Assembly (NCBI GenBank): GCA_028554755.1 | Contig: JAPTOF010000017.1 | Span: 11,679,501-11,743,500, forward strand | Source of the DNA: Cordia subcordata | Lineage: Eukaryota; Streptophyta; Magnoliopsida; Boraginales; Cordiaceae | DNA length: 64,000 bases | Reading direction: 5' to 3' | Part shown: positions 1-11,710 of the stretch, in pieces | Numbering within the stretch: the stretch's first letter is position 1 | How the letters are laid out: the number at the start of each line of letters is the position of its first letter | Notes under the pieces: model-generated | Seen by the model: the letters and a program-made list of their open reading frames with translations, nothing else | What the model was told of the DNA's origin: nothing | Databases searched by the model: none | Program-made: the position numbers and the translations under genes

Positions 1-1351
1 ATAACTGCATTATCGTCTTGATTCAGTGGATAGGATATGAAGGGCCTAGAACGATGATGATGGAGGTGATTTTTGTCTAGTTCTTGAACAAGTGGCTCGG
101 CACCCGTGAATACGGTGAGACACTTGCACTGCTAAGCATCAGCGATTTTATTAAGCTTTTGTGCGTAGGTGGGTCATATGGGACTCGTTGCTGGTGCTTT
201 CTGCTTTTTATGCGGGCAAAAATGTCAACACATTTTTGGATTCTCTTTTGTCTCGCAATGAAAAGGACTTTTTGGTGTGTTGTGAGTAAAAATATCTTGG
301 TGCCAAAAAGTAGATGCGGGATTTTCTTATGGCTTGATGCGTTTATCTTTGAGTAATTCGTGTTTTGGTGTGGATAAAGATCCTTCTAGTGAAAAAAACT
401 CGAGATCAGTTGAATGAATCGATCAGCATATTCGCGCACATTTGGTAGATGCTGCCCCCGACCCGGATTAGAATCCTCTCGCATCGTTAATTTTTTCATA
501 TAAATAAATCTTAACATTTATGTATGTGTAATATCATATCAACTAAGATGGCTATTGACGAGAAAAAAATGTATTTAAAAAAAAATTATTCTTTTTTCAA
601 ATTTAAATCTTATAAATAACTGAGATGCTGCTTAAACACATGAATAATTCAAATTTCCTTATATCAATTATCAGAGTATCATAATCTTACCTAACCTTAT
701 ACTTGGAAAGAAACACAATATAACTAGACTAAAGATTAGAAAAAGTAATTTAAATATCACAAGAAAACTTTAACGATATTGTATTGTAAAACTTGTATCA
801 TCGGCTTCTCTCATTTATATCGAGAATCATCTTCCCAGGTGTATTCCAGTTAATACAAGTGGTTATATGATGTTTAGGGAGAAACAATTACGGCTGATCT
901 TCAGACTTAAAAAATTATCACATTGTCATGTAAAGGACTATCCTTAGACTCACTACATAGTTATTAGCGAAGGAATTTCATGACAAGAAATTGTTGTCTT
1001 CAACCATCTCGACTTGGATAGTATTCATTCCTCGTCAGTGACTACATCAGATGCTGATACTCATCCCCAACTAGTAACAGCCCATAGAAGAGATTAATTC
1101 ATAACATTGGTAATGAATCATGATGTACTAAAATGAAATAATACAGACCATTTACGCCCATTGACTCCACTCATCAATGCTATGATGTTATGATTATCTT
1201 ATTTGACGTTGTATATAAAAAAATATAATTTCTTCTGAGTATTCACAAAATACTTGTATAACTCTACCACACTTTCTCATCCCGGCACCACCTTCCCATT
1301 AAGAAAAAGACCAGATAACAGTTGAAAGTGAATTAAAATTCTCTCATATTA
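1..1351. other. gene-free AT-rich stretch
   Basis: No coding region is supported here. The only open frame of note, in the first 360 bases, gives a cysteine- and phenylalanine-rich peptide with no family resemblance. The remainder is AT-rich and full of stops in all frames. No RNA gene or clear repeat was seen. Confidence 0.5.
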
Positions 1352-1579
1352 AGGCTTCTTTTATATTAATATGAGAAAAATCTTAACTTTTTATGAGTAG
1401 ATTAAAAATATTTCAGTCATTTATGTTAAAATTTTTTCAAAAAAATTTTCCCCTCTTACTACCTACTCTTTTTGAAATTTGTCTTAAATAAATAATAAAA
1501 ATAACTTCAACCAACATATAAATAATCAAAATAATCCTCTCATATCATTATGAGATAAACCCTAATATTAAAGAAGCCT
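1352..1579. mobile_element. MITE-like element with terminal inverted repeats
   Basis: The left end AGGCTTCTTT (1352-1361) is matched in inverted order by AAAGAAGCCT at 1570-1579. Further in, both arms carry AT-rich sequence containing ATATTA and CTCATA motifs that also pair. The element is about 230 bases, AT-rich and has no open frame, as expected for a non-autonomous DNA transposon. Flanking target duplication is unclear (TAA on the left, TGA on the right), so the superfamily is not assigned. Confidence 0.5.
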
Positions 1580-1642
1580 GATCCGTTGAAAGCAATCCAG
1601 CATAAGCTTTCCCCACCATGTTCAATGCAGCCCAAGTGCTAA

Positions 1643-1869
1643 AGGCCTGTCTAGATTGACTTTTTTGCATGAGAAAATACTCTCTTTAAAAGACACATTC
1701 TTTTATAAGTATTTAATTTAACTTTGTAAAAAATTAAAACTTCACCAAAAAAAAAAAATTCAAATTCAATTTTTTTAAAAAGCTAAAATTTAACGCCTCA
1801 AAAAAAATACTTTTTTCAAAAATTACTTGGAAAAAGATGTTTTTTAAAAAGGTCAATCCAAATGAGCCT
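1643..1869. mobile_element. AT-rich MITE-like element
   Basis: The left end reads AGGCCTGTCTAGATTGAC and the right end, inverted, reads AGGCTCATTTGGATTGAC, so the termini form an imperfect inverted repeat of about 24 bases. The interior is poly-A/poly-T rich with no coding potential. Ends of the type GGCnTGTTTGGATT recur at 45163-45389, suggesting a small family. Confidence 0.5.
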
Positions 1870-2182
1870 GCTGGAGAGATGTGAACCAACTCCCCCAGTA
1901 TGGTACAAGAATCAGCTTAGCAAACACAAGCAGCAAGGTTATGACTATCCAGGAATTTGTAAGAACAAGAGTGACAGAAGCCAGAAGAAACAGTAGTCAT
2001 TATTAAGCATCACCACATACACAGAGAAACATAGTACAACCATCACATGTAGTCTAAAACAAACACACCATAGGGCAAATATAAGGTAAGTTTACAATCT
2101 CAGTTGACACAGCAAATTTGTGTTTCACAATATCAAAGGTAGATAGAGATTAATTAGATGAACTGCAATTGATCAAGCAGAC

Positions 2183-3282
2183 TCAGAAACCATGAATCTT
2201 GATGTGCTCCTTCTTCACAATGCCGTTCTGTCCATGAAAGTTAGAGTAGAGTAAGCAAAACACACTGAACAAGGTAAAAAACAGAACATATGATCTATTG
2301 GGTACAAAACATCTCCACAAGAAATATCCAGTTGGCACATAACATTACGTCATATTCTTTCCTTCATGTCCTTGTGCCCCGAAATATGGAAGAAGGGATG
2401 CATAAAGTTACTCATTTATGTTATCACTCGAATGCAACATGATATCATTTATATTTGGCTATTAAAATGACTCCCTACCGCAGTATTTAGCAGCTGCATT
2501 AGTATTAGTTCAGCATGAGAAATAAATTAATCAGGGGGCAGCTAATGAACTATGAGGGCGGAAAAGTGATATCCCAGGTCACTATGAAGGCGGGACAAGT
2601 GATATCCCAGACCTTGGAGGGCTTTGCAAGACAAACCCATAATTCATAATGGTATATCCTTGATCTCTCATTTCCCTTCAACTTTAAACTAACCAAACCA
2701 ACCCCCATCCCTTGGGTGCGTTTGCCTAAGGCCCGTGCAGAAAGAGGAAGTGAGCACGCGGATTCATGTCAGAATAGAAAAGAATAAAATATCACCTCAA
2801 CGAGAAAAGCCGAGACATTCTTCCTTTGGTCCCCTTGCAGTTGAATTACCTTCATGACCAAAGCAGAATTTAGTACACGTCTCACACAACATGAAAGCCA
2901 GTGGTCAACTCAGAAAGCAATACAGACCTGGCCAAGTTCTGGGTCCTGAACAACAGTACCATTGCAGCAAAACTTCTGCTTTAGATCCTTGAGTATTTTA
3001 TTGTAGCTGAATTCCTTCTTCAACCCCTGCACAGTTGTCAGGCTTTTCCTACCATTGCGCTGCTGTATACGGATGTGCACGTAATCTTTTGCCCCAGCAC
3101 CGGAATTTTCAGCATTTGCCTCAGCAAAGGGATCTGGGGCACCAAAATTGAGCACCGGAATTTAAAAAATATACAGCATTAAGAAAGTATTTATATCTTA
3201 ATTGTTTTACTTCACTTAATCAACTTTACTGTGTGATTGACATACCAAAAGCGGTGGGAGTCTGGAGGTCGAGTTCAGACAT
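2183..3282 (-). CDS. SUI1: translation initiation factor eIF1 (SUI1 family)
   Basis: eIF1 binds the 40S ribosomal subunit near the P site and enforces accurate AUG selection during scanning. Coding exons, in transcript order on the minus strand, are 3282-3246, 3133-2928, 2849-2796 and 2227-2183. All junctions are GT-AG and the phases agree. The product is 113 aa, the normal length for plant SUI1. It starts MSELDLQTPTAFDPFA and ends IVKKEHIKIHGF. The conserved core has VHIRIQQRNGRKSLTTVQGL and the FCCNGTVVQDPELGQ segment, followed by VIQLQGDQRKNVS in the 54-base third exon. The start is fixed by this family N terminus; the GTG-initiated frame upstream of the second exon is intron read-through. 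The last coding exon is only 45 bases including the stop. Confidence 0.95.
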
Positions 3283-3351
3283 GAAAATAGGCTGATAGTT
3301 GAGAGAAGTACCAAACACGAAGCTCCTGCGCTGGGATGTAAATGCTCAGAC

Positions 3352-4604
3352 CTAAATGGAAGAAAAGGTTCACCATGATTCACGTATCAAATAACCATGT
3401 ATATTAAAAGTTTAAATTCTGATATGTTGTAAAATCTGAAAACTCAGACCCTATTTAAAAAGGGAAATAGATGCATCAAAGGAGAAAAAACACCACGCCT
3501 CCCCCCCTTCCCCTCTTTCTCCTCCTCCTACTTCTCAACTTCTAGTTTCTCATGTATTTTGTTCCTAAAAGATGTGTTTGTAAGCATGAAACTGAAACCT
3601 AAGGACGTGAATTTCAATCAATAAGGCACCAGCTTCAACAAATTCTTTTTCAATCCAATGGTAAAAATGGTTCAAGTTGGTAGAATTAATTCAATTGAAG
3701 ATTCAGGAAAGCAAAGCCAAAAGATTTTTACCAGAAAATTAACAATGATAATTACTATCATCCTGAAAGAGTTAACAAACCCAGCTTTAAATTAAAGAGA
3801 TATTAACATATTTCAATTTCTAGGAAAAAAATAAATTAACAAGAATCAATAGGAGAAAACAATATCATTTGATCAATTCAGAAATTTTTGAGAAGCTTAA
3901 ACAAGATAATTTATACAATTTTTAAGAACATCCACAAAAGTAAAACAACAATACCACCACCAAAAAAATAACGAAATAAGATGATACAGAATTTTCATAT
4001 ACCCAACTATCAATTAATGAATTAACCAAAAAATAAGGTTAAAAAATAAAAATGTAACGCAGAAGAATTAAAATCTTTACAAACAACTACAACAAAAGAT
4101 TGGATTTTCACCAACTAAATAAATTGCATCCTGACGGTTGAAGAAAATCACATCATCAAACACAAAGGAAAGACCAAAAAATAAAATAAAAGTTTAAAAT
4201 TTTACAACCAACTTCAAAAGGAAAGATCTTTTCTACCAAACAAATATTACATCATCACATAGAAAAGGCCATAAAAAATAGAGGAAAATGTGAAATTCCC
4301 AAATTACCCAAAATTCCAAGCTAACAAAGATAGGAAAGCAAAAGAAGTTGAAATCGTTACAAACAATTAGAAGCCAAAGAAGACTTATAGCAATTACAAA
4401 TACTACACAAAAAAAGAAGGAAAAAATTAAAAATTTCAAATCACCCAACAAGAATTGAGTTAATATAAAAAGATAAATCAAAACAAACAACATAAACAAA
4501 ACAATTACCGAAAAGATTCGTGTGAAGAAAAAACAAGACAGAACTATAAGATCGCGAGATTAATAAAGATTTGAAATGAATAGGAAGCGGGTATGGAGCG
4601 GTAC
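3352..4604 (-). other. long 5'UTR intron of the eIF1 gene
   Basis: On the minus strand a donor CAG|GTACC lies at 4604-4605 and an acceptor TTTAG|GTCTG at 3352-3351, leaving a short leader exon (3351-3283) before the ATG. The interval is AT-rich, full of stops and has no recognised product. Open frames inside it are therefore treated as intronic noise. Long leader introns are common in highly expressed plant housekeeping genes. Confidence 0.6.
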
Positions 4605-4730
4605 CTGATCCGAAAGATTAGGGTTACGAGTGGCTTGAGTGATTTGTGACACCAAACAAACCCTAATAAGCCAACACAGAGGATAAAGTCTGAGCAAAGA
4701 GTCAATGGTCTACCGCTGAGAGATTTTATA
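4605..4730 (-). promoter_or_regulatory. eIF1 first leader exon and core promoter
   Basis: A TATAAAA box is readable on the minus strand at 4730-4724, placing transcription start near 4695. A telo-box AAACCCTAA lies at 4658-4666, and a second AACCCTAA lies near 4616-4624 on the minus strand. Telo-boxes are typical of plant genes for the translation machinery, which fits eIF1. The start site is inferred, not observed. Confidence 0.5.
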
Positions 4731-5098
4731 ATAATCGTCCAGCTTATTGGGCTCAATAAGATTGTTGGGTCTGGCCCATAGAGTAGTAGGGTTGAGCGTC
4801 GGCTGCTTTGGTTGGGTAAAGTTATGGTAGACGAGCCCAGCCCAATAATTTTGGGCTATCTAATATCCATAAGTATAGAATACCGTTATTTTCCTTTAAT
4901 ATATTTTACTGCGTAAGATAATGAACGCGCGACATTTAGATTTTCTTGTGATGTTTTGAATAGAGTGACATTAAAATATATGTTGTAAATGGGGAATGTG
5001 ATCCAATTCTAAATTCGGAATTGGACATATTTACCGTGAGGCAATATTGTGGTGACCTTTAATGATTGGGCGTAAAGGGCATGTAGGCTTAAATCGAA

Positions 5099-5730
5099 GT
5101 GTTAATTTTTCTAGTATATTTTACTAAAATAACGAGAGTGTGGCACTTGAATTCTCTTTTGACACTTGCTATGTCATGAGATCAAGAGGAAGGTGACCTC
5201 GCTGCTGCTTCTGGCAGCTTTGTCAAACAGGTTCTTTGGGCTTTCTTACGTTGGTGTTTTTTGGTGACCTTGCTTGGGTTTGAATTGGTCTTTTGCATGG
5301 CTGATGAGATTTCCACATCCCTCCTGCTGGAACTTTTCTGTGCTGGATGTTGGTCGCCGTCGTCTCCAAGAAACGCAGTTTGGGCTCCGGTTACCCTATG
5401 TGTGTTTGGATGTTTGTGTTTGTTGTTGTTGGGCTTCGACCCATCTGTCTTAGGATGTCTTGTTTGTGTCGTTGGGCCTCCTTGTGTTAGGTCACTTTTG
5501 GGCCCGTTTTGTGTTTGTCTTGGTTGCTAAGGCCTCCCATGTAACAATGAAACTTTTACAAAGAGAACCAAAAAGAAAAGGTTAAAATACCTTGTTTTAT
5601 CTTATCTTAATTCACTCTTAAAGTGAAGTGTTAATATTTTTTCTAGTATATTTTACTAAGATAATGAGAGTGTTGATTTTGAATTCTCTTTTGACACTTG
5701 CTATATCATGACCTTATGAAGAAGATGACG
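5099..5730. repeat. pair of about 100-base direct repeats flanking a LINE-like tail
   Basis: Copy A (5099-5196) and copy B (5629-5730) share GTGTTAAT, CTAGTATATTTTACTAA, GAATTCTCTTTTGACACTTG and CTAT.TCATGA in the same order. They are clearly homologous but diverged. The roughly 430 bases between them are of a different composition (G/T-rich). The pair is too long for a target-site duplication and lacks TG...CA ends, so it is not an LTR pair. Confidence 0.5.
5197..5590 (+). mobile_element. possible 5'-truncated LINE 3' end
   Basis: The segment is T/G-rich with GGGCC-type stretches, then passes through AATGAAACTTTTACAAAG into an A-rich tail (ACCAAAAAGAAAAGG). This resembles the 3' end of plant L1-type LINEs. 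The 89-codon open frame in it shows no recognisable domain and is not called a gene. The assignment rests on composition and tail only. Confidence 0.3.
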
Positions 5731-6048
5731 TGTTTTGTCTGGTGTTATTGTGAAGGAGAATTGAGCAGTCATGGATTAATCGAGCCAGTGGTGATAAAGT
5801 GATAAAAATTTTTGGGTGGTTTATTTAAGTTCTTATCATAATAAATTCCAAACAATTTGGTTAAATAATTTTTTTTTTTTTTTTTGAAATTTTTCTCATG
5901 ATAGTAAGATAGACCAACATCATGAAATTATACAAAATCCAAATGACTCTGCATACAGATAAATTCTTGAACGTGGAGAAACAGTTCTTGAAAGCTCTAC
6001 CGAAGGCAGCTCAATAAGCAAACAAAAAAACTTCATTCCACGGCGCAT

Positions 6049-6164
6049 TACGTGGAGGATGGTGCCAAGCCACACCTCAACCCACTTTCCATGGCGACAT
6101 CTCTCCTCTCAGGCATGCATCTTCCACGAAGAAGCCATGCAGGCCCCAAAAAATCATCTATAAA
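6049..6164 (+). promoter_or_regulatory. seed-type promoter of the 2S albumin
   Basis: A TATAAA box sits at 6159-6164, about 105 bases before the ATG. Upstream lie two RY motifs, CATGCAT at 6114-6120 and CATGCA at 6136-6141, and an ACGT core TACGTG at 6049-6054. RY motifs are bound by B3 factors of the ABI3/FUS3/LEC2 group, and ACGT cores by bZIP factors. The pair is the usual signature of maturation-phase seed storage promoters. Confidence 0.7.
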
Positions 6165-6268
6165 TTCCCGCCCTGACCACCATTCCCAAAACCATCAAGC
6201 ATAGAATAAAAAAATAAAATAAAATAAAAAGCCACTAGAGAAATCTAGTTTAATTAACAATCAGCACA

Positions 6269-6757
6269 ATGGCAACGGCGATTTTTCTCGTCGGTTTACT
6301 CCTGGTGGCTCTTTTAGCTCTTGCAGAGGCGACCCGCCATGTCATCGTCACCACCACCACCGTTGAAGAAGAAGGAGAAGAGAACGAGAGAGGAAGGGGA
6401 AGAGGGAGAGGAGAGAGTTGCAGAGAGCAGTTGCAGAGGTCCCACTTCCGCAGCTGCCAGACGTACTTGCGGCAGCGCGGCCCTCACCCTTACGGTGGGG
6501 GTGGAGAAGAAGAGGAAGAAATGATGAACCAGCAGCGTCGCGAGCAGCAGGGGTTGAGGGAATGCTGCAATGAGCTGAGGAATATAAGGGAAGAGTGCAG
6601 ATGCGAAGCGGTGAGGCACATTGCGAGGCAGACGCAGCAAGAGGGAGGAAGCTTCGCCGGAGAGGAGTTCCAGGAAGTAATCCAAAGGGCCAGGTATCTT
6701 CCACGCACTTGCAACCTCGGACCTCGGGAATGCCACATCCCAGCTGTGGTTATCTAG
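6269..6757 (+). CDS. 2S albumin seed storage protein
   Basis: A small, sulfur-rich seed storage protein of the prolamin superfamily, stored in protein bodies as a nitrogen and sulfur reserve. The 162 aa precursor has a signal peptide over residues 1-21 (hydrophobic VGLLLVALLALA). An acidic then Arg/Gly-rich propeptide follows, then the eight-cysteine frame at 51, 63, 99-100, 110, 112, 148 and 155. This spacing (C, C, CC, CxC, C, C) defines the family, and all eight cysteines are present. A glycine/glutamate/methionine-rich linker near 75-86 should be the site of processing into small and large subunits. The gene has no intron, as usual. The ATG is the first after a plausible leader and TATA box. 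Members of this family are often food allergens; that is family knowledge, not tested here. Confidence 0.95.
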   Translation: MATAIFLVGLLLVALLALAEATRHVIVTTTTVEEEGEENERGRGRGRGESCREQLQRSHFRSCQTYLRQRGPHPYGGGGEEEEEMMNQQRREQQGLRECCNELRNIREECRCEAVRHIARQTQQEGGSFAGEEFQEVIQRARYLPRTCNLGPRECHIPAVVI

Positions 6758-6852
6758 GATAGATTTGTAGTGGGGCGCAATGGTAATGGGTAAAATTCAT
6801 GTGCATGCACGCGTGATGATGATGATAACAAACTACTTCTCTAGCTTGTCAC

Positions 6853-6928
6853 TATAAGCAAGAGATCTTGAGTGGATGTAATAATAATAATATAAGCAAG
6901 AGATCTTGAGTGGATGTAATAATAATAA
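6853..6928 (+). repeat. perfect 38-base tandem duplication in the 2S albumin 3' region
   Basis: Units 6853-6890 and 6891-6928 are identical. Each contains TATAAGCAAG, GATCTTGAGTGGATGTAA and an AATAAT run, which resembles plant near-upstream polyadenylation elements. The duplication lies about 95 bases past the stop codon, so it could double a poly(A) signal. Confidence 0.85.
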
Positions 6929-8059
6929 TAGAGCACATGGATCGTTTGTTTAGTAACGTAGTATGATGAGCGTTTTTCGTAAACACCCAGTTTGGTTTTC
7001 ATCTTTTTTTACCAATTACTGCATGCCTATCATTGAGTGTCATGGGAGTTGGATTCATGTGTGATTCTGAACACTCGATTCTGTTGATTGTTCTAGTTCT
7101 TTTAATGCGCACATTCTGTGTAATTGCCTGCAAATATCACATTCTGTGTAATTGTCTGCAATATTTGATATCTAACATATATCACCCCTTGCGCGAAAGG
7201 AGAGAGATTTGGGAGGTTGGGGAATCTATCCAGAGTCTCTATTTTGAATTAGCAAATAAGCGACTTCTTTGTTGAACCACTTATTCCATGCCTAACTGTG
7301 GTTTTTTATTCATGCAATCTGAGAGTTTTTTTGACACTTACAATGTAAAGAGAAGTTGCTGAACAGAAGTTGGAAAATACTAGTTTGAAGCAAAGGTATT
7401 ATATAAAAATTTCGGCAAAGCAAAACCACAACTACAAACCAATCATGAAACACCGCCCGTCTTCTAATCAACCATTTCAGTGTTCTATGGGGTTACGGCT
7501 ATTATGCACATGGAAAATGAAGAAGAAGAGAGATCACTTCAGTCAAAAATTCATCTTCATCGTCGACCCAGATTGTTTTTAGTTCTCGTAAAGATTACAG
7601 GAGGAAACCAAGTCATAAACTTGGAAGTACCGGATGTGCTGCAAACGAGACACCTAAAATTATTATACTTTCTAACGTTTAAACATTGCATCAGCAAAAG
7701 CAACGACCATGCGATGCTCACCATACACACTCTCTTGTTTAAGCATTTTGATATCATCTGTTTTAGGCTCTTGACGAACGAATAGTCAATCTTCTCTACA
7801 TGAAGAAGAAGAAGAACAAGAAGATATATTATTGGAAACTAAAATTTTATTCACAATCTATTGTCATACGGGGGGGAACAAGCATCCAAACTTTAAAAAC
7901 ACAAACTTCTTTTGCATGTGCCATTTTCATTAAAATGGCACACAGAGAAACAACACGGACACGAGACATAATAGCAGAAATGATAAAAAAAAAAGACCAG
8001 ACCAGACCACAACACAGAGACACCCAACAGAGAGACGATCAAGCAGCATATGATTTGAC
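6929..8059. other. intergenic region plus polyubiquitin 3'UTR
   Basis: Several short open frames occur, but none shows protein-like composition or a family motif. The last 200-250 bases before 8060 should be the 3'UTR of the polyubiquitin gene on the minus strand. No repeat or RNA gene was recognised. Confidence 0.4.
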
Positions 8060-9851
<1,792 letters not shown>

Positions 9852-9943
9852 CTTGAAGAGAGGTTTTGAAGAAGGCGAGATTGATTGAAGAAGAGATTGT
9901 TTTGCGATATGAGAACGAGAAAGAGAGGTGAGAATTGGCCTCG

Positions 9944-10028
9944 CTTTATAGGAGAGATAAGCCAACTTTAATTGAAACTTGCCTCTGGAATAAGCCTATA
10001 GATATCCAACACGTGTCCTAATGACGTG
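9944..10028 (-). promoter_or_regulatory. polyubiquitin core promoter
   Basis: A minus-strand TATAAAG box occupies 9950-9944. About 60 bases further upstream are a palindromic G-box core CACGTG (10010-10015, within ACACGTGT) and a TGACGTG element (10022-10028). These ACGT motifs bind bZIP/bHLH factors and are frequent in stress-responsive promoters. Transcription should start near 9915. Confidence 0.6.
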
Positions 10029-11445
10029 TAGAGCACCCAACCTGCACGCAAAAGGAAGACGCGACGACCTTGTCTTTTTTTCTTTCTTTTTTCTTGTGCG
10101 GTGGAGATAATCTTGAGGGGTTATGATGCCTTTCTACTCCCACGAGCAATAGTATTGTGTGCTTAACACGCCCCGTACTTTTCTTACTTCTTCTCAATCC
10201 ATGCCTTTTTTTTTATATTGACCAGAAAATACTTTATGTTATAAAATCATTAAATTATTATTGATATTTATCGGTTAAGCTTGTTTATTATTATTCAAAC
10301 TCTAAATACAGCTCATAATTATCTGAGCTCTCCTATAACAAAGTTAGATCAACTTATATATATTCTAAGTTTAAGCAAATTTTAACTCTATAATTACTTT
10401 TATATTTCTATAAATAAGTACTTGTATATTGTCAACGTTGTATTTTCTCTCTCTTTTTTCGTCTTATCTTTGTTTTTTAATTATTTTAGTTATTTTCATA
10501 TTTTTTTCTTTTAGTTTTCCAAAACTAGATGGAACTTGAGGATGTTTACTAAGGAAACAACGGAAAAATGGTGTATGTTGATTTTGTTGATGTTAGAATT
10601 GAATATTGTGCTTATGTTATCTCCTAATTCGAAATAAATGTGTCAACTTATATTAAATAAGAGGAGCATTTTGACATTATCTCAAGTAATTACTCTTTGA
10701 AATTTTTTAGAGTATATTTGCACAAATTTTAAAAAATGAGAAATATATGATAAATCCATATATCATAGTAAGTGGACCTTACAATGTAAAAACATTATGA
10801 AAAAGACTACATTTCTCGAATAGAAAAGGTGGAAAATGAAATACTAATTAGGCTTACTAGACTTTTGTCATGCATAGCCTATATGGGCTTAATTCAACGT
10901 TTTAGACTTAATTTCCATAAAACAATTCATGCACAAAAATAATCACATCATGGCATTTCACTAAGAGCATAATCATCCAAGCAATCTTTACTCTCATTTA
11001 GATTCTAACAAGACTATTATTTTTTGGGTATTGAACTTGATCACCAGAGCATGTTTGAAAAAATCCATTAATAATTCACCACTATTGTCTTATTCGCAAT
11101 TTACTTATCATTAATGCTTGTTAAATTTAAATGAAGTTTTTGTAAGTTAGATCGATCAAATTAAAATCTAATCGAGTAAGTGTGATTTAAAATTTATACA
11201 TTAATAAGTAGGCACGGTACAGCTAAAAAAAGTATTTAAAAATGGAGTAAGACTGTTGATATAATCTTTCATCAAAAAATATTATCTTAGCACAATATTA
11301 GTTACATATGAAAATTAACTAGCATTCCTTACTTTCTCCTAACTTTGAGTGTCAATCGTGTAAAAACTAATGAGGGGATGCTACCCATTAATGACAAAAA
11401 AAAAAAAAAAAAGAGAATCCTAAGATGGTTTTGTGGAGTAAATTT
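10029..11445. other. AT-rich intergenic DNA
   Basis: No open frame of note, no RNA gene and no repeat with clear ends. The sequence is mostly short A/T runs with scattered stops in all frames. Confidence 0.4.
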
Positions 11446-11710
11446 AAAAATAAAAATGCATGCCCCCAAAGGCATAGGTGAGTTGGTAAGTGGCCAAGTG
11501 ATTAGGGTGGAGACACCCTGACAACGCGGGATCGAGTCCGTGTGGCGGCGATCTTTCATTGAAATATTGCGAGAATTTATTCTTTGGATTTCACGCCAGT
11601 TGGTCCTCTCGCAGTGGTGCCACTCACGCACATCCTCGATTCATAAGCGCAGTTAAGTGGGAAAGGGGTTCTCCTTTGGTTAATTCTTTTTAAAAAAAAT
11701 AAAAATGCAT
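11446..11710 (+). mobile_element. tRNA-derived SINE, full length, with target duplication
   Basis: The body (11462-11694) starts GCCCCCAAAGGCATAGG and ends TTTGGTTAATTCTTTTT. Flanking copies of AAAAATAAAAATGCAT at 11446-11461 and 11695-11710 form a 16-base target-site duplication. A pol III A-box-like TGAGTTGGTAAGTGG and a B-box-like GGATCGAGTCC lie in the 5' half, as expected for a tRNA-derived SINE. Related copies are at 27467-27721 and 44906-45067. Confidence 0.85.

Noticed and set aside
84..356. 90-codon open frame at the left edge
   Set aside because: Cysteine- and phenylalanine-rich, no domain, no splice or promoter context; expected by chance.
4233..4499. Hydrophobic 88-codon minus-strand frame
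   Set aside because: Lies inside the eIF1 leader intron; its Phe/Leu content comes from reading an A-rich tract on the other strand.
6314..6736. 140-codon frame opposite the 2S albumin
   Set aside because: Antisense shadow of a GC-rich coding region; the plus strand has the full eight-cysteine pattern.
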